A DNA stretch of 64,000 bases from JBCCDY01 sp039030555. Its GTDB lineage: Bacteria; Bacteroidota; Bacteroidia; Cytophagales; Cyclobacteriaceae. Position 1 is the stretch's first letter; each line of letters starts with the position of its first letter. The DNA lies in assembly GCA_039030555.1 (NCBI GenBank), contig JBCCDY010000016.1, positions 1 through 64,000 on the forward strand, given 5' to 3'. The notes under the pieces are model-generated. The model had not been told where the DNA came from. It saw only the letters and a program-made list of their open reading frames with translations, and searched no databases. Positions 37,801-47,238 of the stretch are shown here, in pieces. The position numbers were made by a program, and so were the translations under genes.

Positions 37801-38444
37801 TTCGTCACGAATTAAACAGCTATTTAATTGGCAGAACATTCGAACAGAAAAAAGAGCAACCCCTTGAATTTGTAGAAGGGCAGGGGTATATCCATTATCG
37901 AAAGGGTTCTCTTATCATGTATGCTTTGCAGGATTATATTGGGGAAGACAGTGTGAATATTGCCTTGAAAAGGTTTGTGAACGATTGGGGCTTTAAAGAC
38001 GCCCCTTATCCTACTTCAAAGGACTTATTAGGGTATTTTAAAGAAGTTACACCAGATTCGCTTCAGTACCTTTATAAAGATATGTTTGAAACAATAACCC
38101 TATTTGAAAATAAGACTGAAGAAGCAGAATTTACTGAACTTCCCGATGGAAAATATAAAGTGGATTTGACAGTCAGCTCTATCAAATACAGGGCAGATAG
38201 CCTAGGAACGGAAGATTCTATTCCTCTTGATGACTGGATTGATATAGGTGTATTTGCCAAAGATGAAGACGGAAAAGATAAGCTGATTTATCTGGAGAAA
38301 AAGAAGATTGATAAGGAAGAGAATGAATTTGAAATCATCGTCAGCGAAAAACCAGAGAAGGCTGGAATTGATCCAATCAATAAATTAATTGACCGAAATC
38401 CTAGTGATAATGTGAAGGATGTTGAAGAGGCAGTGAGTTCTTAG
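34830..38444 (+). CDS. ABC permease fused to M1-family aminopeptidase
   Basis: This 1204-residue protein has about twelve TM helices in two ABC-2-like halves (about residues 15-255 and 310-590). A large extracytoplasmic part follows that ends in an M1 (gluzincin) metallopeptidase domain. The zinc motif HEVAHQWWGHQ lies near residue 943, with the downstream Glu in ETMSQYSAL. The classical GxMEN substrate-binding motif of M1 enzymes is not obvious, but MEFPRYRSFAQSFANTVPFSE stands where it would be expected. Families annotated as ABC permease/M1 aminopeptidase are known in Bacteroidota. The substrate is unknown; coupling of export with periplasmic peptide trimming is inference. A terminator follows. 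Confidence 0.88.
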   Translation: MFEFIKFELKYRATRPATYIYFGLLFLMAFLLVVTDAQIAVGATGKIKDNAPSIITGAMQVIMFFGIFIASAVMGVSVLRDYEHKMSSIIFSTPIKKLEYLAGKFIGSFIILILISSGLMLGLMLGQGVPWPWLGDSKDLLPFNFMAYLSPFLIFIIPNLFAFGSIFFAGGTLAKNMVTVYAQGIVLFMGYLVASSFLGDLDNQYLAALFDPFGLGAQAYTTQYWTISEQNSKLLSLSGVILQNRLIWFGVGVFALVITAWKFSFNLAGKASKKQKKSKKSTQEVTVPDQIKIPLAQQLFGFSAEWTQLKELSIFYFKWVIKQGPFIFISLAGIIFVLVIAFVGGTQGYDIELYATSSRVLDLIGIFNLFFIILAVFYTAEIIWKERDVKMNLIYDALPYPNYVSLLSKFFGMVLMSILLLIVLMFTGILIQFIKGYPEIDSHVYFNTLFVDTLFMMVLYVFLGIFIQTVVNHKFLGIGLMIVFYISLLALGQLGVEHNMFYFARASIGTYSEMNDFGHYLSPFSWFNAYWFGLAIVFFGLSILFSVRGMEASLKNRLKLGKLRLNKRSAALIAGSLLIFMGSGSFIYYNTNVLNVYRNSDEQEALQADYERELKRYQDIIQPKIVDTYVEVDIMPFQRDFVSSGYYILKNKSKEVINQIHIQKSPDYQALTTMSFEPEANVKEEYEKYGYTIFDLNKPLQPGESVRMNFKVEFTTTGFREGDSNNDVVFNGTFFNNSQYFPSIGYSSGFELGDDDTREDNDLEPKERLPERDDRKGIQSSLFGDDADKISFEIIVSTDSSQMAIAPGYLQKQWDDGARSYYHYKMDTPMVNFYSVMSADYEVIKDTWKPPVDTLPEVSLEIYYNKGHEYNTDRMMKGMKESLTYYTENFSPFQFRQLRIMEFPRYRSFAQSFANTVPFSEAIGFIQQIKTNDVDLPFYVTAHEVAHQWWGHQVTEAGVKGNAMLSETMSQYSALMVMKQHFPPEIIKEFLRHELNSYLIGRTFEQKKEQPLEFVEGQGYIHYRKGSLIMYALQDYIGEDSVNIALKRFVNDWGFKDAPYPTSKDLLGYFKEVTPDSLQYLYKDMFETITLFENKTEEAEFTELPDGKYKVDLTVSSIKYRADSLGTEDSIPLDDWIDIGVFAKDEDGKDKLIYLEKKKIDKEENEFEIIVSEKPEKAGIDPINKLIDRNPSDNVKDVEEAVSS

Positions 38445-38470
38445 AAATATTGAAATTTTATTAAGTGAAT

Positions 38471-38506
38471 CCCATCTTACTTTTGCAAGATGGGCTTTTT
38501 GTTTTT
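38471..38506 (+). terminator. Rho-independent terminator after ABC/M1 operon
   Basis: Stem CCCATCTT (38471-38478) pairs with AAGATGGG (38487-38494), followed by CTTTTTGTTTTT. It lies 26 nt after the permease stop and before the protease gene. Confidence 0.85.
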
Positions 38507-38586
38507 ACGCTCATGCCTGCTTTCAATTGGATTCTTGTGAATAGTTCATAAATTCAGATTATACCATTCAAACTCTAAACATCACC

Positions 38587-41500
38587 ATGAAAAATATTTG
38601 GAAGCTACTCCTTCTTTTACTGATTGTTCAGCAGTCTTTTGCCCAGGGTACTCGAATACTAAGACAGCCCACGGTTTCATCAAGTCATATTGTATTCGTA
38701 TATGCAAATGATCTTTGGAAAGTAAAAAGGGACGGAGGAAATGCGGTAAGACTTACCTCCGATGATGGATATGAATCATTACCCCATTTTTCTAATGATG
38801 AGAAGTGGATTGCATTTACGGCTCAGTACGATGGAAACACAGATGTCTATGTGATTCCGGCAGAAGGAGGGGTTCCAAAAAGGTTAACCTACCATCCTAA
38901 TGGAGACTTTGTTCAGGGCTGGACCCCGGATAACGAGATCGTATTTCGATCAAATAGAGAAGCCAAGCCTACACTATTAAACAAGTTTTATAAAATTTCA
39001 GTTGACGGAGGGTTTCCGGAAGCGCTCTCAATACCCAGAGCTTCTTTTGGAGAACTTTCAAAGGATGGAAGCCATATTGCCTACGTGCCCATTACCTTTT
39101 GGGATCCGGAATGGAGAAATTACAGAGGTGGTCAGGCGATGCCAATATGGATTGTTGATATGAAAACCAAAGAACTGGTTCGAACCCCACAGCCAACCAA
39201 AGAAAGACATTTGGATCCTGTATGGTTCAATGATAAAGTTTTTTATCTGTCGGAAAGAGATTATGCCAGCAACATCTGGTCGTTCAACCCTGAAACTAAA
39301 GAAGAAAAACAGCATACGTTTCATAAACAGTTTGATATCAAAAGTTTGGATGCCTGTTCGGATGTAATAGTCTACGAGCAAGGCGGATATTTACATCTAT
39401 TGAATCCGAAAACAGATGAAGTAAAACAGCTTGAGATCAATGTTGCAGGAGACGCCAACTTTGCGAGATCAAGGTGGGAAGACATTAAGGCAGATCGATT
39501 TACAAACCCAGATTTATCGCCTGATGGAAGCAGGAGCATTTTTGAACATAGAGGCGATATTTTTACCATTCCCAAAGAAGAGGGCAGCTGGAGAAATCTA
39601 ACTCAAAGCTCCGGGGTTGCTGACCGATATCCGGTCTGGTCGCCCAAAGGAGATAAAGTAGCCTGGTTTTCTGACAAATCCGGAGAGTATCAGCTTATGA
39701 TATCAGATCAATTTGGTGGGAATATCAGTAGTTATGCTCTTCCTGATCCTACCTTTTATTTCAAACCTCGGTGGTCACCAGACGGAAAGAAAATAGCTTA
39801 TACCGATACTCACTATAATATTTGGGTGATTGATTTGGATAGTAAAAAAGTAAGTAAGGTAGATACTGATCGATATGCTCACCCGAACCGTTCCATGAAC
39901 CCGGTCTGGTCACCGGATAGCAAATGGTTAACCTATGCAAAGCAACTGGATAGCCATTTCAAGGCAATATTTCTTTACAATATTTCGAGCAGTAAAAAGA
40001 CCCAAATAACCGATGGAATGGCCGATGCCATAACTCCAATATGGGATGAAGGTGGAGCATATCTATACTTTTTGGCGAGCACCAATTATGGACTGAATTC
40101 AGGTTGGCTGGATATGAGCTCTTATGATCCAGTCATTACAAGAAGTCTTTATGCTGTGGTTTTATCAGAAAACGGAAAGTCTCCAACATTAGCCAAAAGT
40201 GATGAGTGGAAAAAGGAGGAAAAAGACGACGATAAAAAAGATAAGGAGTCAACTGGATCAAGTGATCTGTCTATTGACCTTAATGGCATTTCTAACCGGA
40301 TCGTAGCTTTGAAACTTCCCGCAAAACAGTACACAGCACTTTTTAACGGACCGAAGCATACGGTTTTTGTTTCTGAAGCTATTCCTTATGAGAATAATAA
40401 AACAAAGATCCACAAGTATGATGTCAGCAAACAAAAGGCAGATGAGTTTCAGGAGGCTGTGGATTTCATGACTACCTCTTCAAACGGAAAATACGCTCTT
40501 TACAGAACTGGTGGTTCATGGAATATCGTTGGAACTGATGGTAAAGCAGAAGCCAAGACACTTCAGATGAATGCTAAGATCAATATCATTCCTCAGGAAG
40601 AATACGCTCAGATATTCAGGGAGGGGTGGAGGTATATGAGAGACTTTCTTTATGTAGATAATGTTCATGGAGCTCCGTGGGATAAGATCTATGAATGGTA
40701 CTCACCTTGGTTAAAGCATGTGAAGCACAGAACTGACCTTAATTACCTGGTAGATATTTTAAGCGGAGAAGTTTCAATCGGCCACTCTTATGTGGCTGGT
40801 GGAGATCTACCTGACCTGGATAGAGTTCCGGTAGGCTTACTTGGTTGCGATTACAAACTCGATAAAAGCGGATACTATAAAATCGATAAAATATATTCAG
40901 GAGAAAGCTGGAATCCAGATGCTTACGCGCCATTGGCCATTCCCGGACTCGATGTGAATGAAGGAGATTATCTGATAGCTGTGAATGGAAAACCAGTGAG
41001 ATCATCGAATAATCTTTATAAGCATTTTGAACAAACCGCGGACAGAGCGATCAGGGTTTCAGTAAATTCCAAACCATCGGTTGAGGGAGCCAGAGAACTC
41101 ACGGTTAAACCGGTTTCCAACGAATTTCTCCTTCGAAGAATGGATTGGGTAGAATCGAATAGGAAAAAAGTAGATGACGCTTCAGGAGGTAAGTTGGCTT
41201 ATGTTTATCTACCGAATACTGGTGGTGGCGGATTTAGCTATTTCAATAGGTATTACTTTTCTCAGCAGGATAAAAAAGGAGTTGTCATTGATGAAAGAAA
41301 CAATGGGGGAGGTTCGGCTGCAGATTATATGATCGACATCATGGCGCGGGAGGTTGTCGGGTATTTTAACAGTAAAGCTGGAGATAAAAGACCTTGGACA
41401 ACACCTATGGCTGGAATTTGGGGGCCAAAAGTCATGCTGATCAACGAAAGATCTGGCTCCGGAGGGGATCTGTTGCCTTATATGTTCAAATTGAAGAACC

Positions 41501-41823
41501 TCGGACCGTTAATCGGGACACGAACATGGGGAGGATTGGTTGGAACATGGGATACGCCACGATTTATCGATAATGGTAGAATGGTTGCACCAAGAGGTGG
41601 TTTCTATGATAATAATGGAAATTGGGCGGTTGAAGGAGATGGTATAGCTCCTGATATTGAAGTATTACAGCAGCCAAAGCTTGTACTAGACGGGAAGGAC
41701 CCCCAATTGGAAAGAGGAATAAATGAAGCCATGAAAATGTTGGACAAGGAAGAGTTTCAGCTAAAACCTGAGCCAGAGCCTCCGGTTAAATGGAGAAGAC
41801 CGGAGGGTTATGAGGTTAAATAG
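38587..41823 (+). CDS. Tricorn-like S41 family serine protease
   Basis: This 1078-residue protein has a signal peptide (SFAQ, residue about 20). Two sets of PD40/propeller repeats follow (WSPDGKKIAYTD, WSPDSKWLTYAK, DLSPDGSRSIFEHRGDIF), together about residues 40-550. After that come a core helical region, a PDZ-like domain (GLDVNEGDYLIAVNGKPV, about 795-850) and the S41 catalytic domain. The nucleophile region is NERSGSGGDLLPYMF near residue 957, followed by GGLVGTWD. This matches the tricorn protease homologues found in Bacteroidota, which degrade peptides in the periplasm. Cytoplasmic tricorn of archaea is the distant relative. It appears complete. Confidence 0.92.
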   Translation: MKNIWKLLLLLLIVQQSFAQGTRILRQPTVSSSHIVFVYANDLWKVKRDGGNAVRLTSDDGYESLPHFSNDEKWIAFTAQYDGNTDVYVIPAEGGVPKRLTYHPNGDFVQGWTPDNEIVFRSNREAKPTLLNKFYKISVDGGFPEALSIPRASFGELSKDGSHIAYVPITFWDPEWRNYRGGQAMPIWIVDMKTKELVRTPQPTKERHLDPVWFNDKVFYLSERDYASNIWSFNPETKEEKQHTFHKQFDIKSLDACSDVIVYEQGGYLHLLNPKTDEVKQLEINVAGDANFARSRWEDIKADRFTNPDLSPDGSRSIFEHRGDIFTIPKEEGSWRNLTQSSGVADRYPVWSPKGDKVAWFSDKSGEYQLMISDQFGGNISSYALPDPTFYFKPRWSPDGKKIAYTDTHYNIWVIDLDSKKVSKVDTDRYAHPNRSMNPVWSPDSKWLTYAKQLDSHFKAIFLYNISSSKKTQITDGMADAITPIWDEGGAYLYFLASTNYGLNSGWLDMSSYDPVITRSLYAVVLSENGKSPTLAKSDEWKKEEKDDDKKDKESTGSSDLSIDLNGISNRIVALKLPAKQYTALFNGPKHTVFVSEAIPYENNKTKIHKYDVSKQKADEFQEAVDFMTTSSNGKYALYRTGGSWNIVGTDGKAEAKTLQMNAKINIIPQEEYAQIFREGWRYMRDFLYVDNVHGAPWDKIYEWYSPWLKHVKHRTDLNYLVDILSGEVSIGHSYVAGGDLPDLDRVPVGLLGCDYKLDKSGYYKIDKIYSGESWNPDAYAPLAIPGLDVNEGDYLIAVNGKPVRSSNNLYKHFEQTADRAIRVSVNSKPSVEGARELTVKPVSNEFLLRRMDWVESNRKKVDDASGGKLAYVYLPNTGGGGFSYFNRYYFSQQDKKGVVIDERNNGGGSAADYMIDIMAREVVGYFNSKAGDKRPWTTPMAGIWGPKVMLINERSGSGGDLLPYMFKLKNLGPLIGTRTWGGLVGTWDTPRFIDNGRMVAPRGGFYDNNGNWAVEGDGIAPDIEVLQQPKLVLDGKDPQLERGINEAMKMLDKEEFQLKPEPEPPVKWRRPEGYEVK

Positions 41824-41915
41824 TTTTCGATTGCTGTAATAAAGAAGTTTCGATAGCTACTAATTAAATGTCTTTGATCAAAGGGTTAAAAAAGTATAAC
41901 TCAAAAGCATTTAAA

Positions 41916-42818
41916 ATGAAATCTATTAATCTCAAAAAAGTATTACAGAAGTCAGCTTTGTTCGCTCTGGCATTTCTTACAGGGATGTTGATCGCAAGGG
42001 TGACTAGGGCTCAGGATAATTCATTATTATGGAAAGTGTCGGGAAATGGGCTTGAAAAACCATCTTATGTTTATGGCACTATTCACATCATTTGCCCGGA
42101 TGATTTTCTTCTTACGGAAGAGACTAAAGAGGCTGTAGCTGAATCTGAGCAGATCATTATGGAACTCGATTTTGATGATCCTGAAATGACGGCCAAGTTT
42201 CAGCAATTATCAGTCAGCACGGATGGGTTAAATCTGAAGGATCATTTGGACGAGGCCGAACATGAAATGTTTAATACTTTTTTTAAAAGTAGATACGGCA
42301 TTACAATGGATCAGCTTGGAGTAATGAAACCTATTGCTTTACTATCGATGGTTCTTCCAGCTGGAATGGACTGTGCTCAGCCAGCTTCGTATGAACTTTC
42401 TTTCCTCCAAATGAAAGGTGAGAAAGAAATTCTTGGATTGGAAACTGTAGAATACCAGATTGGTGTATTCGACGAAATTAAACTTGAGGAGCAGGTTGGT
42501 TGGCTGAAAGAGTATATTGGTGACCTGGAAATTCTAAAAAGTGAATTTGATGAAATGACCGATGTTTATTTAAAACAGGACGTAGAAGAGTTACATGATC
42601 TTGTTCTTTCCAGTCCTCAATTTTCCGATTATGCAGATGCTCTTTTATACAAAAGAAACGCTAATTGGATTCCTAAACTTGAGGAAATGATGAAGGAAAA
42701 ATCATCTTTTATAGCCGTAGGAGCTGGACATTTAGGGTCAGACAAAGGTGTTTTAGCTTTATTGAAAGCTGAGGGGTATGATGTATCTCCACTTCAATCA
42801 ACTTCCTTAGAAAAGTAA
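41916..42818 (+). CDS. TraB/GumN family protein
   Basis: The open frame extends 16 codons upstream to 41868, but ATG 41916 (MKSINLKKVLQKS) places the hydrophobic signal (residues 13-32) normally, giving 300 residues. TraB/GumN hallmarks are visible: WKVSGNGLEKPSYVYGTIH (GTIH at 54-57) and AVGAGHLGSDKGVLALLKAEGYDV near the C-terminus. These proteins share a fold with Tiki-type metalloproteases and are predicted hydrolases; a specific substrate is unknown. It ends just before a bidirectional terminator. Confidence 0.9.
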   Translation: MKSINLKKVLQKSALFALAFLTGMLIARVTRAQDNSLLWKVSGNGLEKPSYVYGTIHIICPDDFLLTEETKEAVAESEQIIMELDFDDPEMTAKFQQLSVSTDGLNLKDHLDEAEHEMFNTFFKSRYGITMDQLGVMKPIALLSMVLPAGMDCAQPASYELSFLQMKGEKEILGLETVEYQIGVFDEIKLEEQVGWLKEYIGDLEILKSEFDEMTDVYLKQDVEELHDLVLSSPQFSDYADALLYKRNANWIPKLEEMMKEKSSFIAVGAGHLGSDKGVLALLKAEGYDVSPLQSTSLEK

Positions 42819-42831
42819 AGTATTAATGTTT

Positions 42832-42867
42832 AAAAAGCCTTTTCAGTTTCTTTGAGAAGGCTTTTTT
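42832..42867. terminator. Bidirectional terminator between convergent genes
   Basis: AAAAAGCCTT (42832-42841) pairs with AAGGCTTTTTT (42857-42867) across a 15-nt loop. The A-tract and T-tract make it functional in both directions. It lies between the TraB/GumN gene and the T9SS cargo gene on the other strand. Confidence 0.85.
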
Positions 42868-42877
42868 ATGGATTTGT

Positions 42878-45800
42878 TTAGTTTTTTATGATTCTATGAA
42901 TAGAACGTTCACCATCTTCTTTTCTTATAAGAATTAAATAAACACCACTCTCAAACTCGTTCAAGTCAATGGTTATTTCACCATTGTTAAGCAAGGGATT
43001 ATCTATATTTTGAATTAGTACACCGTCAATAGCTGTAATGCTAATAGAAGAAACATTGTTTGATGATCTAATGGATATTTCTTTGACCGTTGGGTTCGGA
43101 TAAAGCTCAATTTTTTCATTGAATGAATCAAAAGTTGAAGTAATGATAAAATTGAATGCTTCCGAAGTTGTAATACAAGATCCTTCGCTGACCTGTACAA
43201 AGTAGTTACCCTCTTCAGTTACAACTAAGGTGTCATTAATTTCTCCTTCTAATAATTCATTATTTCTAAACCACTGATTATTCGATGTTCTATTTGAAAC
43301 CAGTAGATCCCCAAAAGAAGTGATTGAAGGCTCGATAAGATTGATAATTTGAATAGTAAATTCATTTCGTTCACTTTCGCAGCCTGTATTGTTTACAGCG
43401 GTAATAAAAAGGGAGCTAGAGTTTTCTAATTCAATTGAACTCGCAGCGTTATTAAAAACATAAATAGGTTCTGAAGAATCTATAGACTCGAATAATCGAT
43501 AAGTCAGCCCTTCTTCAAAATTCAATATTTCAATCGTTGTTTCGCTGCCACTACAAACCTCGAGATTATTGATTTGCGGGGACGCAGGAATTTCATTCAT
43601 TGTGACTTCAACCGGAATTCTTTCTGTTTCACATGATTGTAAATTAGTTGCAGAAACAAAATATGTTCTGCTTTTTGAAACTTCCGGTAGCTGAATGGTA
43701 CCTTGATTTACCTCCAAAATGGGTTCGACATCATCTATATTTTCATATATTCTTATCAAATCTGAAGGATTTTTAGTTTGAGCGATAATATCAATCGGCC
43801 CATTGTAGCAAGCAGATATTTCCTCTGTAAAGCTTTCGAGCATGGGCTGTTCTTCAATAACAAAAGAAAAGAATTCATATACTTCAATTTGTTGAGAGCA
43901 TCCTTGAACGTTTGAGATACTGAGATCTAAAGTATTAACTCCATCGGCTAATAGCCTTCTGTCTATTTTTACTTCAAGGTTTCTTCCTGTCCCCTCAATT
44001 GGATCTAGTGAGGTACTATCATTCAACTCTAAAGAATAATCAATATTTAATGTGCTCCTAAGAATTACTAATGAGATGGAGTCCGAATTGCATAAGTCCG
44101 CTGATACAATTTCTGGGATGTCCTCTTCAGAAACACCATTATTCATAAACTGGATTGAAAACCTTGAATCATTAAAAGAGGCAGGGTTATTAGTGATCTC
44201 AAAGTTATATTCAGACAGATTGGTAATTTTAATGACCTCATTTAAAAAACTATCTATCAACTGGATATCATGTGGTAAAGAGAAATCATCCAGTCCAGAA
44301 AAATTGAGTTTGTAATCACCTGCTTGAGCGCCAGTGATTCTTAGATTTATTTCTTGAAAGCATTCTGCGGATGATACGTAGTTAAAAACATATTCGATAT
44401 TACTTTCATCATTAAAAGAAGATAAGTTTAACCTTGTTTGTGTAGAAGAATTAAAGGAGCCATTTCTGAATTTTAAACCATCTAAATTATTTTCAAATGA
44501 GGTAGTCGAATTCTCACTTAGTACTATAACTGTTTCGTCATCCTGACTATTTCCTTCCAATGATACTCTTAGCGTATTTGTGAACGTTGGAGCACTTAAG
44601 AATTCTCCGTTTCCTCCTGCTATTTTTTCGTTTTCAGTGAATGTAAATTGGGTTCCTCCAGTACTATTAACCCAGAAAGACTGTCCCATTAAGATTTCAC
44701 CTGCCCAGTTAATTCCATTAGGATGTCCGACTGGAGTATTGCTGCTGGCATCGAACGAGGCAAAATCGCCATTAGCTGTCCTAATGTAAAAAACTCCATT
44801 TAATTCACCTGCAGGATTATTTATATCCATTAAGGTATTACCATCAATGGGTGATGGGTAGGGGTTGCCAATCAAATTGAACTGGCCCGACTCAATTGGT
44901 AAATTGATCGTCCCTTTTCCAATGGTCCCAGTAACATCAATCACATAAGGATCGTCCCTGTAGGTGAAAACAGCGTAGCCCCTTCCGTTCATGATTGGGA
45001 CATTGTTTAAATTTACTCCTTGCAAAGAAATATATCTTGGAATGGAGGCATCATAAAAGAAAGCTGAAGAGCGGTTGGAACGTATGATGTTTTCACAACC
45101 TGTACAATCATCGGTTGGTAAGCTTGGATCACTGAATGAGCCTGTGACTGGGAAGTCATCAACCCACATGCTTAAATCGGCACCATTGACAGGTATAGAA
45201 ATGTACTCAAAATCTCCTCCCAACTCTAAATCAGTATTGGCATCAACAAATCGCTCTACAATAACATTTCCTATGAAATTATCAGGAATAGGCAATCTGG
45301 CAATTCTTGCATCACCTTGCACATTAGTAGAGCGAACGGTAAATATACCTGATCCATCACCGTCAGCATCAAATGCTCCATTTCCGATCAATGTTAATGT
45401 TCCCAACAAATCAACTTCAGTATTTACATTTACAGTCTGAGGATTACTGACGAGCATGTCCTGAAAAGTGAAAGATGAAGTTCCTTCTATTGATTGTGAA
45501 GAACTTGTTCCATCGAAGATGACTAAGCTACTTCCAATATTTAAAATGGAATTATTGATTAAATCTCCTGCTAAACTTAGGTCATTGTTATTTAGGTTCA
45601 ATGTGGTTTGGTCTGAAATCACTAAATCACCATTCACATCTAGTGTATTCTGTACATTGTATTCTGAGTTGCCTTCTAAGACAAGATCATTATAGGATGT
45701 GTTAAAGATCGTTCTTACTCCTTGACCTCTATAATCCACAAGAGAACCATCGTTTGTGACAAGTGACCCCCCTCCGGTTTCAGTAATATTTCCATCGATA

Positions 45801-46192
45801 AAGAGAGTTCCGTTTACGGTTAACGTTGAAAATAACCCTCCTGCCAGGTTAATTGAGATGTCTTCTGCAACAGATAGTGTTTGGTTCTGAAAGATATTTA
45901 ATGCTATGATACCGAGGAGATTTGAATTCAAGGACAAAGACCGTATGGAAACATCTTCAGTGATATCAATAAAGAAAAACTGAAATTCGAATGGGAAAAA
46001 GGACAAAGCTGCTGTTATGGTAACATCATTATCAGGTCCGGGTACTCCATCATTTCCGGGTGTACCATCTCCAGAATCCCAATTCAGTTGATCGGACCAG
46101 TTTGTCCCGTCGCCATCTCCAGTCCAATTGAATGTTTGGGAAAAAGCTGAATTAGAAAAAAACAAAAAAAGCACTAATAATATAGGCTTCAT
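42878..46192 (-). CDS. Large secreted T9SS cargo protein with beta-sandwich repeats
   Basis: This 1104-residue protein has a signal peptide (SAFSQ, residue about 19) followed by FNWTGDGDGTNWSDQLNW, typical of autotransporter-like or G8-like adhesin starts. Stacked beta-strand segments of a beta-helix type span about 80-300 (LTVNGTLFIDGNITETGGG, LNLNNNDLSLAGDLINNS). Ig-like domains follow. The final roughly 75 residues form a type A T9SS sorting domain (LYPNPTVKEISI to GVYLILIRKEDGERSIHRIIKN). The protein would be exported through the T9SS and attached to or released from the cell surface. Function beyond adhesion-like architecture is unknown. Confidence 0.9.
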   Translation of the reverse strand: MKPILLVLFLFFSNSAFSQTFNWTGDGDGTNWSDQLNWDSGDGTPGNDGVPGPDNDVTITAALSFFPFEFQFFFIDITEDVSIRSLSLNSNLLGIIALNIFQNQTLSVAEDISINLAGGLFSTLTVNGTLFIDGNITETGGGSLVTNDGSLVDYRGQGVRTIFNTSYNDLVLEGNSEYNVQNTLDVNGDLVISDQTTLNLNNNDLSLAGDLINNSILNIGSSLVIFDGTSSSQSIEGTSSFTFQDMLVSNPQTVNVNTEVDLLGTLTLIGNGAFDADGDGSGIFTVRSTNVQGDARIARLPIPDNFIGNVIVERFVDANTDLELGGDFEYISIPVNGADLSMWVDDFPVTGSFSDPSLPTDDCTGCENIIRSNRSSAFFYDASIPRYISLQGVNLNNVPIMNGRGYAVFTYRDDPYVIDVTGTIGKGTINLPIESGQFNLIGNPYPSPIDGNTLMDINNPAGELNGVFYIRTANGDFASFDASSNTPVGHPNGINWAGEILMGQSFWVNSTGGTQFTFTENEKIAGGNGEFLSAPTFTNTLRVSLEGNSQDDETVIVLSENSTTSFENNLDGLKFRNGSFNSSTQTRLNLSSFNDESNIEYVFNYVSSAECFQEINLRITGAQAGDYKLNFSGLDDFSLPHDIQLIDSFLNEVIKITNLSEYNFEITNNPASFNDSRFSIQFMNNGVSEEDIPEIVSADLCNSDSISLVILRSTLNIDYSLELNDSTSLDPIEGTGRNLEVKIDRRLLADGVNTLDLSISNVQGCSQQIEVYEFFSFVIEEQPMLESFTEEISACYNGPIDIIAQTKNPSDLIRIYENIDDVEPILEVNQGTIQLPEVSKSRTYFVSATNLQSCETERIPVEVTMNEIPASPQINNLEVCSGSETTIEILNFEEGLTYRLFESIDSSEPIYVFNNAASSIELENSSSLFITAVNNTGCESERNEFTIQIINLIEPSITSFGDLLVSNRTSNNQWFRNNELLEGEINDTLVVTEEGNYFVQVSEGSCITTSEAFNFIITSTFDSFNEKIELYPNPTVKEISIRSSNNVSSISITAIDGVLIQNIDNPLLNNGEITIDLNEFESGVYLILIRKEDGERSIHRIIKN

Positions 46193-46428
46193 ACAATTTT
46201 AACTTCCTTATATTCGACATAATGCTAATTACATCTGCCTTTAAATAATATTATTTAAAATTGGAAAAATATAATTAACGTGAATTAATTACTTAAGAAG
46301 ATAAAAGGTAAACCCTTCAATCAAAATATTTATTTTGATGGTCTGTCGAACGACTTTCAGAAGCTATGATGTCAGGTGTGGAACTGGTTAATTTTGAATT
46401 ATAAGTTATTACAGAAAGTTCAAACTGC

Positions 46429-47160
46429 TTATATGTTAGGCGACATATTATAAATCACTTTCCATATTTTCAGTCCTTCTTCAGTACGTCTAAAAACAAA
46501 AAGGTTTTTGGTTTTAAAATCTATTGGGGAGTCGCCGTTTTTAGGATAAAACTTTCCTACGACTTTCCCCCTCATTAATATAATCTCTTCGTATGGGAAA
46601 ATTTCTACAACTTGATGTTCCATATCAGCATAACCAAATTCATTTTGCTTATTCAGGTATTCGGATAAATCAGATTTGGTGTTTACTACATCATTATTGG
46701 GGGCCATATGCACCAGATCATCAACCCAAACATCAAGCTTGGTCTTTATGGAAACCTCGTTGTCATCCTGTATTTTCAGAATTGACTTTATTTCTTCTTC
46801 GTAATTTTCATAAGAATCTTTTCCTTTATCTATTCTAACAAAGTTCCCTCCGTAGTAACTACCTGTTTGGTTATCACTGCTATCATATTGATATGAGCTT
46901 AACTCATATTCTTTGTCTGAGATCCACTTATAGTCGTATAACCTATAAGTTCCTTCAGGCTCTCCTTCGAACGATATTTTCAAACTAACATCACCATTTT
47001 CTTTTACGTTACCTTTTCCTATTCCACTTCTGGACGGGTAAAAGCTTGAGGTATGGTGCACCTCTTCTTTTTTGCGATTGTAAGTCCATAATATATGGCC
47101 CCTTGCTGAGCTGGCTTCTATGGCTTGCAGAATACTATTATCGGTATTTAACACCTGCAC
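46429..47160 (-). CDS. Lipocalin-like plus SnoaL/NTF2-like protein, C-terminal part (downstream of in-frame TGA)
   Basis: The frame from GTG 47160 has 243 residues with no signal. Codons 47161-47238 upstream are open in the same frame back to TGA 47239-47241, the stop of the next entry. They read TLKDDNWSQSNGQEIEHVKI, which is domain sequence rather than leader. The first half resembles a lipocalin-like domain (GHILWTYNRKKEEVHH, EGTYRLYDYKWISDKEYELS). The C-terminal part resembles a SnoaL/NTF2-fold domain (DVWVDDLVHMAPNND, MRGKVVGKFYPKNG). Together with the next entry this is one 404-codon gene interrupted at codon 135, most simply a pseudogene or a TGG-to-TGA change. Confidence 0.65.
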   Translation of the reverse strand: MQVLNTDNSILQAIEASSARGHILWTYNRKKEEVHHTSSFYPSRSGIGKGNVKENGDVSLKISFEGEPEGTYRLYDYKWISDKEYELSSYQYDSSDNQTGSYYGGNFVRIDKGKDSYENYEEEIKSILKIQDDNEVSIKTKLDVWVDDLVHMAPNNDVVNTKSDLSEYLNKQNEFGYADMEHQVVEIFPYEEIILMRGKVVGKFYPKNGDSPIDFKTKNLFVFRRTEEGLKIWKVIYNMSPNI

Positions 47161-47238
47161 TTTGGTATAATGATTAGGGATTTTAACATGCTCTATTTCT
47201 TGACCATTACTTTGACTCCAGTTGTCATCCTTAAGAGT

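Noticed and set aside
45075..45440. 121-residue plus-strand ORF opposite the T9SS cargo gene
   Set aside because: Antisense shadow of low-complexity beta-repeat coding sequence.
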